In this document: positions 1 through 8,232 of the stretch, piece after piece
How the letters are laid out: each line of letters starts with the position of its first letter
Numbering within the stretch: position 1 is the first letter of the stretch
Source: Myxococcus stipitatus
Lineage (GTDB): Bacteria; Myxococcota; Myxococcia; Myxococcales; Myxococcaceae
Length of the DNA stretch: 64,000 nt
Reading direction: 5' to 3'
Assembly: GCF_038561935.1 (NCBI RefSeq)
Contig: NZ_CP102770.1
Coordinates: 6,200,001-6,264,000, forward strand
Translations under genes and position numbers: made by a program
The notes under the pieces: generated by a model
The model's input: the letters and a program-made list of their open reading frames with translations, nothing else
Databases searched by the model: none
What the model was told of the DNA's origin: nothing

Positions 1-1
1 C

Positions 2-175
2 ACTCGCAAGACGGAGAAGACCTGCGCGACCGAGCTCGTCATGGCGGACCTGGGCATCCACCAGCCGCTGCCCCTGGACACGCCCGTGACCGTCGAGTTC
101 ACCCCCAGCGAGTCGGGCACCTTGCGCTACTCCTGCGCGATGGACCACATCAGCGGGCGGGTGACCGTCCAGTAG
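2..175 (+). CDS. Cupredoxin-like domain protein, C-terminal fragment
   Basis: The reading frame is open from the left edge to a TAG at 173-175 and gives the last 57 residues of a protein whose start lies outside the window. The piece has the look of a small copper-binding cupredoxin domain: a TEKTCATELV stretch, then a beta-rich segment ending in FTPSESGTLRYSCAMDH, where Cys, Met and His sit as copper ligands do in the EfeO/CopC-like cupredoxin_1 group. It lies directly upstream of a Cu/Ag RND efflux operon, so a periplasmic copper carrier or sensor role is likely. The copper assignment is inference from the residue pattern and the neighbours. The frame is too short for the ORF listing and has no start codon in view. 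Confidence 0.7.
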   Translation, partial: TRKTEKTCATELVMADLGIHQPLPLDTPVTVEFTPSESGTLRYSCAMDHISGRVTVQ

Positions 176-220
176 CCCCCCGAGGCCGCGTCGCGCTGAA
201 GCGCCGAGCGCGGCCCTCCA

Positions 221-240
221 GCCTGCTGCCTGGAGCAGGC
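221..240. terminator. Stem-loop after the cupredoxin gene
   Basis: GCCTGCT (221-227) pairs perfectly with AGCAGGC (234-240) around a six-base loop, 45 bases after the cupredoxin stop codon. No T-run follows, so it may be a partial terminator or an RNA-processing/stabilising stem rather than a classic Rho-independent terminator. Confidence 0.4.
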
Positions 241-244
241 CCCG

Positions 245-262
245 CACACCCGCCCGGGTGTG
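245..262. promoter_or_regulatory. Perfect 8+2+8 palindrome upstream of the efflux operon
   Basis: CACACCCG (245-252) and CGGGTGTG (255-262) form a perfect inverted repeat with a CC spacer. It lies in the gap between the cupredoxin gene and the TolC-type gene, about 110 bases before the chosen start at 374. This is the size and place expected of a dimeric metal-responsive repressor or activator site, but no cognate regulator can be assigned; a short hairpin is the alternative. Confidence 0.35.
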
Positions 263-373
263 ATGTTCACGGTTACACCCTGGCGCCCCCGTCGACACGT
301 CCGTGCGGCCCTCCCCGCTTGCCCCACGGTCCAGGCCCAGCTCCCCTCCCCTGTCGTGCGCCCACCTCTCGAC

Positions 374-1852
374 ATGTCCCTGCCAGCCTCCTCTCCCGCG
401 TGGCGACTCGACGCGCCCCGGCACCTGGTCGTCGTCCTGGCGCTGCTCTCCCCCGTAGCGGCGCTGGCGCAAGCCCCGCTCTCCGCACCCGAGCCCCAGG
501 CCCCTCCGGTGTCCTCCCTCGCGACGGACGAGACGCTCTCGAAGCTCCTCGCGGAAGCCCTGGAGGCCCGCCCGGAGCTGCGCCAGGTCGAGGCCCAGGA
601 GAAGGCGGCTCAGGAGCGAGTGCCTCAAGCCGGCGCCCTGCCGGACCCGGTCCTCCAGGTGGGCATCCAGAACGATGGCTTCGGCGAGCTGATGATCGGC
701 GAGATGGAGGGCAGCTACTTCAGCATCATGGCGTCACAGGCCCTGCCCTTCCCGGGCAAGCGGGACCTGCGCACCGAGGTCGCACGCCTCGGCGCCAAGG
801 CCGTGTCGGCCCAAGTCCTTCGAGCCCGACTGACCATCGAAGCGGAGCTGCGCCGGGCCTACCTCGACCTGCTGATGACTCGAGAGCGACGCGGGTTGCT
901 CGACCGGCTCGAGGCCATCTGGAAGCAGTCCGCGGACCTGGCGCGCATCCGCTACGAGACGGGCGACGGTGCCCAGTCCGACCTGCTGCGCGCGCAGCTC
1001 GAGCTCAATCGGATCCGCCAGCGCCGCGTGGCCCTCGACGCCGAGGAGCGCACCCGCGTCCAGACGCTGAACCGGCTGAGCGGGAGGAACCTCGACGAGT
1101 CCCTGCCCACCACCACGCGGGTGCGTGACCTGGGCATCCCGGAGCTCGGCGAAGCGGAGGCCGCGGAGAAGGACGCGCTCGAGCGCAGCCCCGAGCTGGC
1201 CGAGGGCCGCGCCAACATCGCCCAGGCCCAGCAGCAGCTGGCGCTGGCTCGGAGGGAGCGCTGGCCCGACTTCACCGTCAGCGCCGGAGTGATGCCGCGA
1301 GGCGGCGACTTTCCGACCATGTGGCAGGCCAACGTAGGCGTCAACCTGCCCATCTTCTCCGGCAGCAAGCAGAACCGCGCGGTGGCGGAGAGCGTCGCCA
1401 CCGCCCATGCCACGACCCGCGCGACGGAGACCGTCGAGCAGGTGCTGCGGCTGCGCGTCCGCGAGCGCCTCACCGCCCTGTCCGCCCTGCGCGAGACCGC
1501 CGCGCTCTACCGCAGCGGCTTGTTGATGCAATCAGCGGCGACGGCCGAGAGCACGCTGACGCAGTACCGCGTCGGACGTGCCTCGTTCGCCTCCGTGCTG
1601 GAAGCCAACTCAGGCATCGTCCGCGATGAAGAAGACTTCCTCTCGACGCTCGTCGAAGCGCAGCGGCTCGCCATCGCGCAGGCGGAAGTGAGCCTGGAGC
1701 CCGTCGCGGCCCTCGGCGGTGGCGGCGCGGGCGCGGGCGGAATGCCCGGCGCTGGCAGTGCCCCATCCGCTCCCGCGCGAGGCGCGGCCCCGTCGGGTGG
1801 CGCGGCGGGCGCGGCGCCCTCCTCCGCATCCTCCTCCATGTCCGGAATGTAG
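374..1852 (+). CDS. TolC-family outer-membrane efflux channel (CusC/CzcC-like)
   Basis: Outer-membrane component of a tripartite metal efflux pump, forming the exit duct for ions delivered by the RND pump. The frame is open from 260, but the ATG at 374 is chosen because it starts a clean signal peptide (hydrophobic LVVVLALLSPVAALA ending at AQ). The mature part has two TolC-type helical hairpin repeats: helices rich in Glu/Ala/Leu/Arg (for example ELRRAYLDLLMTRERRGLLD) and the beta segments DFTVSAGVMPRGG and ANVGVNLPIFSGSKQNRA. It ends in a Gly/Ala/Ser/Pro-rich low-complexity tail of about 50 residues closing with SMSGM, possibly a soft metal-binding tail. At 492 residues the length is normal for the family. 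The membrane-fusion gene begins 13 bases downstream, so the genes are co-transcribed. Confidence 0.88.
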   Translation: MSLPASSPAWRLDAPRHLVVVLALLSPVAALAQAPLSAPEPQAPPVSSLATDETLSKLLAEALEARPELRQVEAQEKAAQERVPQAGALPDPVLQVGIQNDGFGELMIGEMEGSYFSIMASQALPFPGKRDLRTEVARLGAKAVSAQVLRARLTIEAELRRAYLDLLMTRERRGLLDRLEAIWKQSADLARIRYETGDGAQSDLLRAQLELNRIRQRRVALDAEERTRVQTLNRLSGRNLDESLPTTTRVRDLGIPELGEAEAAEKDALERSPELAEGRANIAQAQQQLALARRERWPDFTVSAGVMPRGGDFPTMWQANVGVNLPIFSGSKQNRAVAESVATAHATTRATETVEQVLRLRVRERLTALSALRETAALYRSGLLMQSAATAESTLTQYRVGRASFASVLEANSGIVRDEEDFLSTLVEAQRLAIAQAEVSLEPVAALGGGGAGAGGMPGAGSAPSAPARGAAPSGGAAGAAPSSASSSMSGM

Positions 1853-1865
1853 TTCCGAGGTCCGC

Positions 1866-3263
1866 ATGTCCTCCGTCCCTCCGCCTCCTTCCTCTCAGGC
1901 CCCCTCGGGTCGCCGCTTTGGGGCCACCGCGCTCGCGTCGACGGCGCTGGTCAGCGCGCTGCTCGGCGGCGGCACCGTGCACCTGCTCTCGCATCGAGAG
2001 GAAGCCCCGCACGCCCACGCGGCACCCTCACCGTCTCCCGAGACCGGGGAGAAGGCCACGCCGCGATTCCAGTGCCCGATGCACCCGGCCATCGTGCAGG
2101 ACACTCCGGGCAAGTGCCCCATCTGCGGCATGGACCTGGTGTCGATGGCCTCCAGCCCCACAACGCCCGGGGGCCCCACCGTGGAGGGCCTCGCCACCGT
2201 GGCCATCGACCCGTCCCGTCAGCAGCTCATCGGGCTGCGCACCGCGCCGGTGATGGAGGGCAAGGTCGGTGGGACGTGGCGCACCAACGGCCGCATCGCG
2301 CAGGACGAGACGCGTATCCGCCGCGTCCACATGAAGGTCCCCGCCTTCGTCGAGCGCGTGTTCGCGGACTTCACTGGCAAGCCCGTGCGCCAGGGCGAGC
2401 CCCTCTTCGCCGTCTACAGCCCGGAGCTGCTCGCGGCGCAGGAGGAATACCTGCTGGCCCTGCGCACCCGCGAGGCGCTGAGCCAGGCGGGAGGCATGAC
2501 GACCGATGGTGACGCACTGGTGGCCGCGGCGCGCCGCAAGCTGGAGCTGTGGGACGTGCCCCAGGCGACGCTGGAGCGGCTCACGCGCACGGGCGAAGCC
2601 ACCCGCACGCTCACCCTCGTCTCCCCCATCTCCGGTGTCATCACCAAGAAGGACGTCGTGGAAGGCGCACGGCTGGAGCTCGGCGCCACCCCGTACGAAA
2701 TCGTCGACCTGTCTCGCGTCTGGGTCCTGGCCGACGTGTACGAGAGCGAGCTGCGTCACGTGAAGGTGGGCATGCCCGCCACGCTCCAGCTCAAGGCCTT
2801 CCCCCATCGGGTGTTCGCGGGGAAGGTGTCCTTCCTCGACCCGGTGCTCGACTCGGCCACGCGCACCGTCAAGGTGCGGCTGGAGTTCCCCAACCCCGAT
2901 GGAGACCTGCGCCCGGAGATGTTCGGCGAGGTGGTGCTGCGCGGTGCCTCTCGCGACGCACTGAAGATTCCCGCCGACGCGGTGGTCCCCACGGGCACCA
3001 CCCACGTCGTCTTCGTGTCCCTGGGCGATGGACACTTCGCGCCGCGCGAGGTCCGCCTGGGTGAGTCGGATGGAAAGAGCGTGGAGGTGACCTCGGGACT
3101 GAAGGCGGGAGACCAGGTCGTCACCGGCGCCAACTTCCTCGTCGACTCCGAGTCCCGCCTGCGCGCGTCGCTCTCGGCGCTCACCTCGTCGTCGAGTGGC
3201 GCCATGGCGGCCCCCGCGCCGGCCGCGCCGCCAGCGTCCTCCGGCCACCACGGAGGCCACTGA
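1866..3263 (+). CDS. Efflux RND periplasmic adaptor (CusB-like) with heavy-metal-binding domain
   Basis: Membrane-fusion subunit that links the inner-membrane pump to the outer-membrane channel in the periplasm. The ATG at 1866 is preferred over the longer frame from 1719, which would overlap the upstream gene. Residues 18-40 form an N-terminal hydrophobic anchor. Residues 68-92 hold a heavy-metal-binding (HMBD/YHS-like) module with CPMHP (Cys70) and CPICGMD (Cys84, Cys87), typical of Cu/Ag CusB relatives. After this come the barrel-sandwich and beta-barrel regions (KVPAFVERVFADFTGKPVRQGEPLF; LVSPISGVITKKDVVEGARLELG). The tail ends in SGHHGGH, a His-rich end that could bind metal. The pump gene starts 4 bases after the stop. 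465 residues. Confidence 0.9.
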   Translation: MSSVPPPPSSQAPSGRRFGATALASTALVSALLGGGTVHLLSHREEAPHAHAAPSPSPETGEKATPRFQCPMHPAIVQDTPGKCPICGMDLVSMASSPTTPGGPTVEGLATVAIDPSRQQLIGLRTAPVMEGKVGGTWRTNGRIAQDETRIRRVHMKVPAFVERVFADFTGKPVRQGEPLFAVYSPELLAAQEEYLLALRTREALSQAGGMTTDGDALVAAARRKLELWDVPQATLERLTRTGEATRTLTLVSPISGVITKKDVVEGARLELGATPYEIVDLSRVWVLADVYESELRHVKVGMPATLQLKAFPHRVFAGKVSFLDPVLDSATRTVKVRLEFPNPDGDLRPEMFGEVVLRGASRDALKIPADAVVPTGTTHVVFVSLGDGHFAPREVRLGESDGKSVEVTSGLKAGDQVVTGANFLVDSESRLRASLSALTSSSSGAMAAPAPAAPPASSGHHGGH

Positions 3264-3267
3264 GCCC

Positions 3268-6200
3268 ATGATTCGAGCCATCATCCGCTTCTCCGCGGAG
3301 AACAAGTACCTGGTCATCGCGGCCACCGTGGTGGCGCTCGTCGGCGCGTGGTGGACCATGCGCAACATCCCGTTGGACGCGCTGCCCGACCTGTCCGACA
3401 CCCAGGTCATCGTCTACGGGCGATGGGACCGCAGCCCGGACATCATCGAGGACCAGGTCACCTATCCCATCACCACCGCGTTGCTCGGCGCCCCCAAGGT
3501 CAAGGCGGTGCGTGGCTTCAGCGACTTCGGCTTCAGCTACGTCTACGTCATCTTCGAGGACGGCACGGACATGTACTGGGCTCGCACCCGCGTGCTCGAG
3601 TACCTGTCGAAGATCACGCCCCAGCTTCCGCAGGACGTGAAGGTGGAGCTGGGGCCGGATGCCTCCAGCGTGGGCTGGGTCTTCCAGTACGCGCTGGTGG
3701 ACAAGAGCGGCAAGCACCGGCTGGACGAGCTGCGCTCCTACCAGGACTGGTTCCTGCGCTACGCCATCCAGAGCGTGCCTGGCGTCTCCGAGGTCGCCAC
3801 CGTGGGCGGCCAGGTGCGCCAGTACCAGGTGACGGTCAACCCCAACACCCTCGCGGGCTATGGGCTGTCGCTGGACGCGGTGGTGCGCGCGGTGCGGCAG
3901 GGCAACAACGACGTGGGCGGAAGGCTCGTGGAGGTGGCCGGACGCGAGTACATGGTCCGAGGACGCGGCTACGTGAAGAGCGTGGAGGACCTGGAGAAGC
4001 TCACCCTCCGCACGCGGGGCGGCACCACCGTCACCGTCAAGGACGTGGCCACCGTGACACTGGGCCCCGAGCTGCGCCGAGGCGTCGCCGACCTCGACGG
4101 CCAGGGCGACGCGGTGGGCGGCATCGTGGTGATGCGCCAGGGGGAGAACGCCCTCAACGTCATCGAGCGCGTCAAGGCGAAGCTGGAGGAGCTGAAGCCG
4201 TCGCTGCCCGAGGGCGTGGAGGTCATCACCACCTATGACCGGTCGATGCTCATCGAGCAGGCCATCGAGACGGTGTCCCACAAGCTGGTGGAGGAGATCC
4301 TCATCGTCTCCCTCATCATCCTCATCTTCTTGTGGCACGTGCCCTCGGCCGTCGTGCCCATCGTCACCATCCCCGTGTCGGTGGCCCTGGCCTTCGTCCC
4401 CATGTACTTCATGGGACAGAACGCCAACCTCATGTCGCTGGCCGGCATCGCCATCTCCATCGGCGTGCTGGTGGACGGCGCCATCGTCGAGGTGGAGAAC
4501 GCGTACAACAAAATCCACCACTGGATGAAGGACGGCAAGAAGGGCGACTTCCACCAGGTGCGGCTGGAGGCGCTGATGGAGGTGGGCCCCGGCGTCTTCT
4601 TCAGCCTGCTCGTCATCGCCGTGGCCTTCATGCCCATCTTCACGCTGGTGGACCAGGAAGGTCGGCTCTTCCGCCCGCTCGCGTACTCGAAGAACCTGGC
4701 CATGGCCATCGCCGCGCTGCTGGCCATCACCCTGGACCCGGCCATGCGGATGCTCTTCGCCCGCGTGGAGCCCTTCACCTTCCGCCCCAGGTTTCTCGCG
4801 TGGGCCGCCACCCAGGCGCTCGTGGGCAAGTACTACTCCGAGGAGCGTCACCCCATCAGCCGGCTGATGCACCGGCTCTACGAGCGCCCCTGCCGCTTCG
4901 TCGTGCGCCACGCGAAGGCCACGCTCGTGGTGAGCGTGCTCCTGGTCGCCACCACCATCCCCGCGTACCTGAAGCTGGGCAGCGAGTTCATGCCCCCGCT
5001 CAACGAGGGCACCATCCTCTACATGCCCTCGGCGGTGGAGCCGGGCATGTCCGTCACCGAAGCACAGCGCGTGCTCCAGGTGCAGGACAAGATCCTCATG
5101 CGCTTCCCCGAGGTGGAGCGCGTCTTCGGCAAGGCGGGCCGCGCGAACACGTCCACCGACCCCGCGCCCTTCACCATGATGGAGACCACGGTGCTCCTGC
5201 GCCCGGAGTCCGAATGGCGCGAGGTGCCTCGTTGGTACAGCGCCTGGGCGCCCGACTGGGTGAAGGGCCTGCTGCGCCCGTTCTGGCGCGACCGCATCAC
5301 CCAGGCCGAGCTCGAGTCCGAGATGAACGCCGCGCTCCAACTCCCCGGCATCTCCAACGCGTGGACGATGCCCATCAAGGGACGCCTGGACATGCTCTCC
5401 ACGGGCATCCGGACCCCCGTGGGCATCAAGATCATGGGCGCGGACCTGGCCACCGTGGAGCGCATCGCGCGCGAGACGGAGGCCGCGGTGGCGAAGGTGG
5501 AAGGCACCCGCAGCGCGTTCGCCGAGCGTGTCGCGGGGGGCTACTTCCTGGACTTCGTCCTCAAGCGCGACGAGCTCGCGCGCCACGGCCTGAGCGTGGA
5601 TGACGCGAACATGATGGTGATGACCGCGGTGGGCGGCGACAACCAGTCCACCACCGTGGAAGGCCGCGAGCGCTACGGCATCAACGTGCGCTACGCCCGC
5701 GACTACCGAGAGGACCTCCAGGCCCTCAAGCGCGTACTGCTGCCGCTCCCGGGCGGCGGACAGGTGCCCATGGAGGCCATCGCCGACGTGGTGCTCGCGC
5801 ACGGCCCGTCCATGATTCGCAACGAAAACGGCATGCTCACGGGCTACGTCTACGTGGACTTCGACACGTCCAGGTACGACGTGGGCAGCTTCGTGGACCG
5901 CGCCAAGGAGGCGGTGGCCGCGGGCGTGAAGGTGCCCACGGGCTACTCGATGACGTGGAGCGGGCAGTACGAGAACATGCTGCGTGTCCGCGAGCGGCTC
6001 CAGTTGGTGATTCCGCTCACGCTCGTGCTCATCTTCGGGCTGCTGTACATGAACACGAAGTCGGCGTTCAAAGCGGGGCTGGTGATGCTCGCGGTGCCCT
6101 TCTCCGCCATCGGCGCGGTGTGGCTCTTGTGGGCGCTCGACTACAACATCTCCATCGCGGTGTGGGTGGGCATGATTGCGCTCATGGGGTTGGACGCGGA

Positions 6201-6570
6201 GACCGGCGCCTTCATGCTGCTCTTCCTCGACCTCTCGCATGACGAGGCCAAGAAGAAGGGGATGCTGCGCACCGAGGGCGACCTGGTGGAGGCCATCATC
6301 CACGGCGCGGTGAAGCGCGTGCGGCCCAAGGCGATGACGGTACTCGCGGCGATGCTGGGGTTGCTCCCCATCATGTGGTCCACCGGCACGGGCGCGGATG
6401 TGATGAAGCGCATCGCGGCGCCGATGGTCGGCGGACTGGCCACGAGCTTCCTCTTGGAGCTGCTCGTGTATCCAGCGGTCTACTTCCTGTGGAAGCGCCG
6501 TGAGGTGGTGCCAGGTCCCGCCACCCCCGAGCCCGCGCAAGAGCCCGAGGCCACCCCGCTCGCCGCCTGA
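3268..6570 (+). CDS. Heavy-metal efflux RND pump, CusA type (Cu+/Ag+)
   Basis: Inner-membrane proton-driven pump of the HME-RND family, 1100 residues, the normal size. The ATG at 3268 begins MIRAIIRFSAENKYLVI, the usual first helix. Family signatures are continuous: the GRWDRSPDIIEDQVTYPITT start, DMYWARTRVLEYL, GVLVDGAIVEVENAYNK in the transmembrane core, GSEFMPPLNEGTILYMPS, and the C-terminal GLDAETGAFMLLFLDLSHDEA helix. Features that favour Cu+/Ag+ over Zn/Co/Cd are the Met-rich TDPAPFTMMETTV segment and RLDMLSTGIRTPVGIKI, corresponding to the methionine cluster of E. coli CusA. Together with the two genes upstream it makes a complete CusCBA-type pump. The metal choice is by analogy only. 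Confidence 0.93.
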   Translation: MIRAIIRFSAENKYLVIAATVVALVGAWWTMRNIPLDALPDLSDTQVIVYGRWDRSPDIIEDQVTYPITTALLGAPKVKAVRGFSDFGFSYVYVIFEDGTDMYWARTRVLEYLSKITPQLPQDVKVELGPDASSVGWVFQYALVDKSGKHRLDELRSYQDWFLRYAIQSVPGVSEVATVGGQVRQYQVTVNPNTLAGYGLSLDAVVRAVRQGNNDVGGRLVEVAGREYMVRGRGYVKSVEDLEKLTLRTRGGTTVTVKDVATVTLGPELRRGVADLDGQGDAVGGIVVMRQGENALNVIERVKAKLEELKPSLPEGVEVITTYDRSMLIEQAIETVSHKLVEEILIVSLIILIFLWHVPSAVVPIVTIPVSVALAFVPMYFMGQNANLMSLAGIAISIGVLVDGAIVEVENAYNKIHHWMKDGKKGDFHQVRLEALMEVGPGVFFSLLVIAVAFMPIFTLVDQEGRLFRPLAYSKNLAMAIAALLAITLDPAMRMLFARVEPFTFRPRFLAWAATQALVGKYYSEERHPISRLMHRLYERPCRFVVRHAKATLVVSVLLVATTIPAYLKLGSEFMPPLNEGTILYMPSAVEPGMSVTEAQRVLQVQDKILMRFPEVERVFGKAGRANTSTDPAPFTMMETTVLLRPESEWREVPRWYSAWAPDWVKGLLRPFWRDRITQAELESEMNAALQLPGISNAWTMPIKGRLDMLSTGIRTPVGIKIMGADLATVERIARETEAAVAKVEGTRSAFAERVAGGYFLDFVLKRDELARHGLSVDDANMMVMTAVGGDNQSTTVEGRERYGINVRYARDYREDLQALKRVLLPLPGGGQVPMEAIADVVLAHGPSMIRNENGMLTGYVYVDFDTSRYDVGSFVDRAKEAVAAGVKVPTGYSMTWSGQYENMLRVRERLQLVIPLTLVLIFGLLYMNTKSAFKAGLVMLAVPFSAIGAVWLLWALDYNISIAVWVGMIALMGLDAETGAFMLLFLDLSHDEAKKKGMLRTEGDLVEAIIHGAVKRVRPKAMTVLAAMLGLLPIMWSTGTGADVMKRIAAPMVGGLATSFLLELLVYPAVYFLWKRREVVPGPATPEPAQEPEATPLAA

Positions 6571-6603
6571 CGGAGCCAGGCCCTGCATCCCCGGGAGTAC
6601 GCC

Positions 6604-8001
6604 GTGACGGACAGACCGAGTGTTCTCGTCGTCGATGACAAGGAGAACATGTGCCACCTCGTCGCTCGCATCCTGGGCGACGCCTATCAGGTGAAGACCG
6701 TCGAGGACGGAGCGCGTGCGCTGGCGCTCATCCGGACGCGGGAGTTCGACGTGGTGGTGACGGACATCCGCATGCCGGGAGCGGATGGCTTCGAGGTGCT
6801 CCGCGCCATCAAGCAGCACGCCCCGGACACGGAGGTCATCCTGATGACGGCCTACGCCACCGTTCCCCGAGCGGTGGAGGCCATCAAGGAAGGGGCCTAT
6901 GACTATCTGTCGAAGCCGTTCGACCCGGACGAGGTCTCACTGGTCGTGGCGCGGGCACTGGAGCGCAAGCAGCTCAAGGCCCAGGCGGCCTCGCTGCGCC
7001 GGGAGTTGAATGGCGTCTACGGCTTCCAGAACCTCATCGGGAAGAGCGCGCCCATGCGGGCGCTGTATGGCTTGCTGGAGCGTGCCGCGAGCCTGGCCAT
7101 CACGGTGCTCATCACGGGGGAGACGGGGACGGGCAAGGAGCTGGTGGCTCGGGCCATCCATCACCATGGACCGAGGAAGAACAGGCCATTCATCGCGGTC
7201 AACTGTGGCGCGCTCCCATCGGAGCTCATCGAGAGTGAGCTGTTCGGCCATGTCCGGGGAGCCTTCACGGGCGCGGGAGAGACCAAGGCGGGCCTCGTCG
7301 AGGCCGCTTCCGGAGGGACGCTCTTCCTGGATGAGATTGGCGAGCTGCCCCTGGCGGTCCAGGTGAAGCTCAATCGCATGCTCCAGGACAAGGAAGTACG
7401 GCGCGTGGGCGAGGCGACGGTTCGCCGCGTCGACGCGAGGGTCATCACCGCCACCCACCGCGACCTCAAGGCCGAGGTGGCCGCGGGCCGATTCCGCGAG
7501 GACCTCTACTACCGGCTGAATGTCTTTCCGGTGCAGTTGCCGGCGCTGAGAGAGCGACGCGAGGACATCCCGTTGCTGGCCATGCACTTCGTGCAGAAGG
7601 CGGCGAAGACCTACCGGCTGCCCGTGGATGGGCTGGAGCCTGAGGCCTTGCGTGTCCTGACAGGCTATTCGTGGCCAGGGAACGTGCGCCAGTTGGAGAA
7701 TGCCATCGAGCGCGCGGTGGCCATCACGTCGGGGACTCGCGTGGGCACGAGTGCGCTTCCGCCCGAGGTGCTGGGTGAATCCCAGGGAGCGCTGTCGAAC
7801 GACCCGCTGGTGAAGTTGCCCTTCCGGGAGGCCGTGGACCTCGTGAGGGACCGGGCGTCCCGCGACTACCTCATCGCGCTGCTGCGCGAGTTCGGGGGCA
7901 ATGTGACGCGGGCGGCGGAGCGGGCGGGGATGGAGCGGGAGAGCCTCCATCGACTGCTCAAGCGCTTCGGGCTGAGGTCCGATGACTTCAAGGAGGCGTG
8001 A
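6604..8001 (+). CDS. NtrC-family sigma-54-dependent response regulator
   Basis: Two-component activator of sigma-54 promoters. The GTG at 6604 is preceded by GGGAG at a six-base distance. Receiver domain at residues 5-120 with DD11-12, phosphoacceptor Asp54 (VVVTDIRMPG) and Lys in YLSKPF. The AAA+ domain carries Walker A GETGTGKE (172-179), the sigma-54 contact loop GAFTGA (219-224), a Walker B LFLDEIGEL and the RPFIAVNCGAL segment. A Fis-type helix-turn-helix lies at the C terminus (GGNVTRAAERAGMERESLHRLLKRFGL region). It follows the CusA gene by 33 bases, so it is probably transcribed with the pump and may control it. No partner histidine kinase lies in this operon. Confidence 0.92.
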   Translation: MTDRPSVLVVDDKENMCHLVARILGDAYQVKTVEDGARALALIRTREFDVVVTDIRMPGADGFEVLRAIKQHAPDTEVILMTAYATVPRAVEAIKEGAYDYLSKPFDPDEVSLVVARALERKQLKAQAASLRRELNGVYGFQNLIGKSAPMRALYGLLERAASLAITVLITGETGTGKELVARAIHHHGPRKNRPFIAVNCGALPSELIESELFGHVRGAFTGAGETKAGLVEAASGGTLFLDEIGELPLAVQVKLNRMLQDKEVRRVGEATVRRVDARVITATHRDLKAEVAAGRFREDLYYRLNVFPVQLPALRERREDIPLLAMHFVQKAAKTYRLPVDGLEPEALRVLTGYSWPGNVRQLENAIERAVAITSGTRVGTSALPPEVLGESQGALSNDPLVKLPFREAVDLVRDRASRDYLIALLREFGGNVTRAAERAGMERESLHRLLKRFGLRSDDFKEA

Positions 8002-8232
8002 CGTCCTCACCGTCGTCACGGTCCAGGTGGAGACCACCGCTGGTGGGCTGAAGACTCACGGCTCGGCGTGTTGGCGCATTGGAGAGGCCCGCACGCCGGG
8101 TCGACGTCGGCGCGGACCTCGGGCCGGAGACTCCTCCCCCGAAGGCATGCGCCCGTCCTGGAGCCATGGCCCAATTGCGATCCGAGTGAGAGCGGTCACC
8201 TGCCTGGAGGGTGCGATATAGCTGCCCTCACC

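Noticed and set aside
3181..6819. A 1212-codon minus-strand reading frame rich in His, Asp and Glu
   Set aside because: It is the antisense of the CusA pump and shows low-complexity His/Glu composition without any domain.
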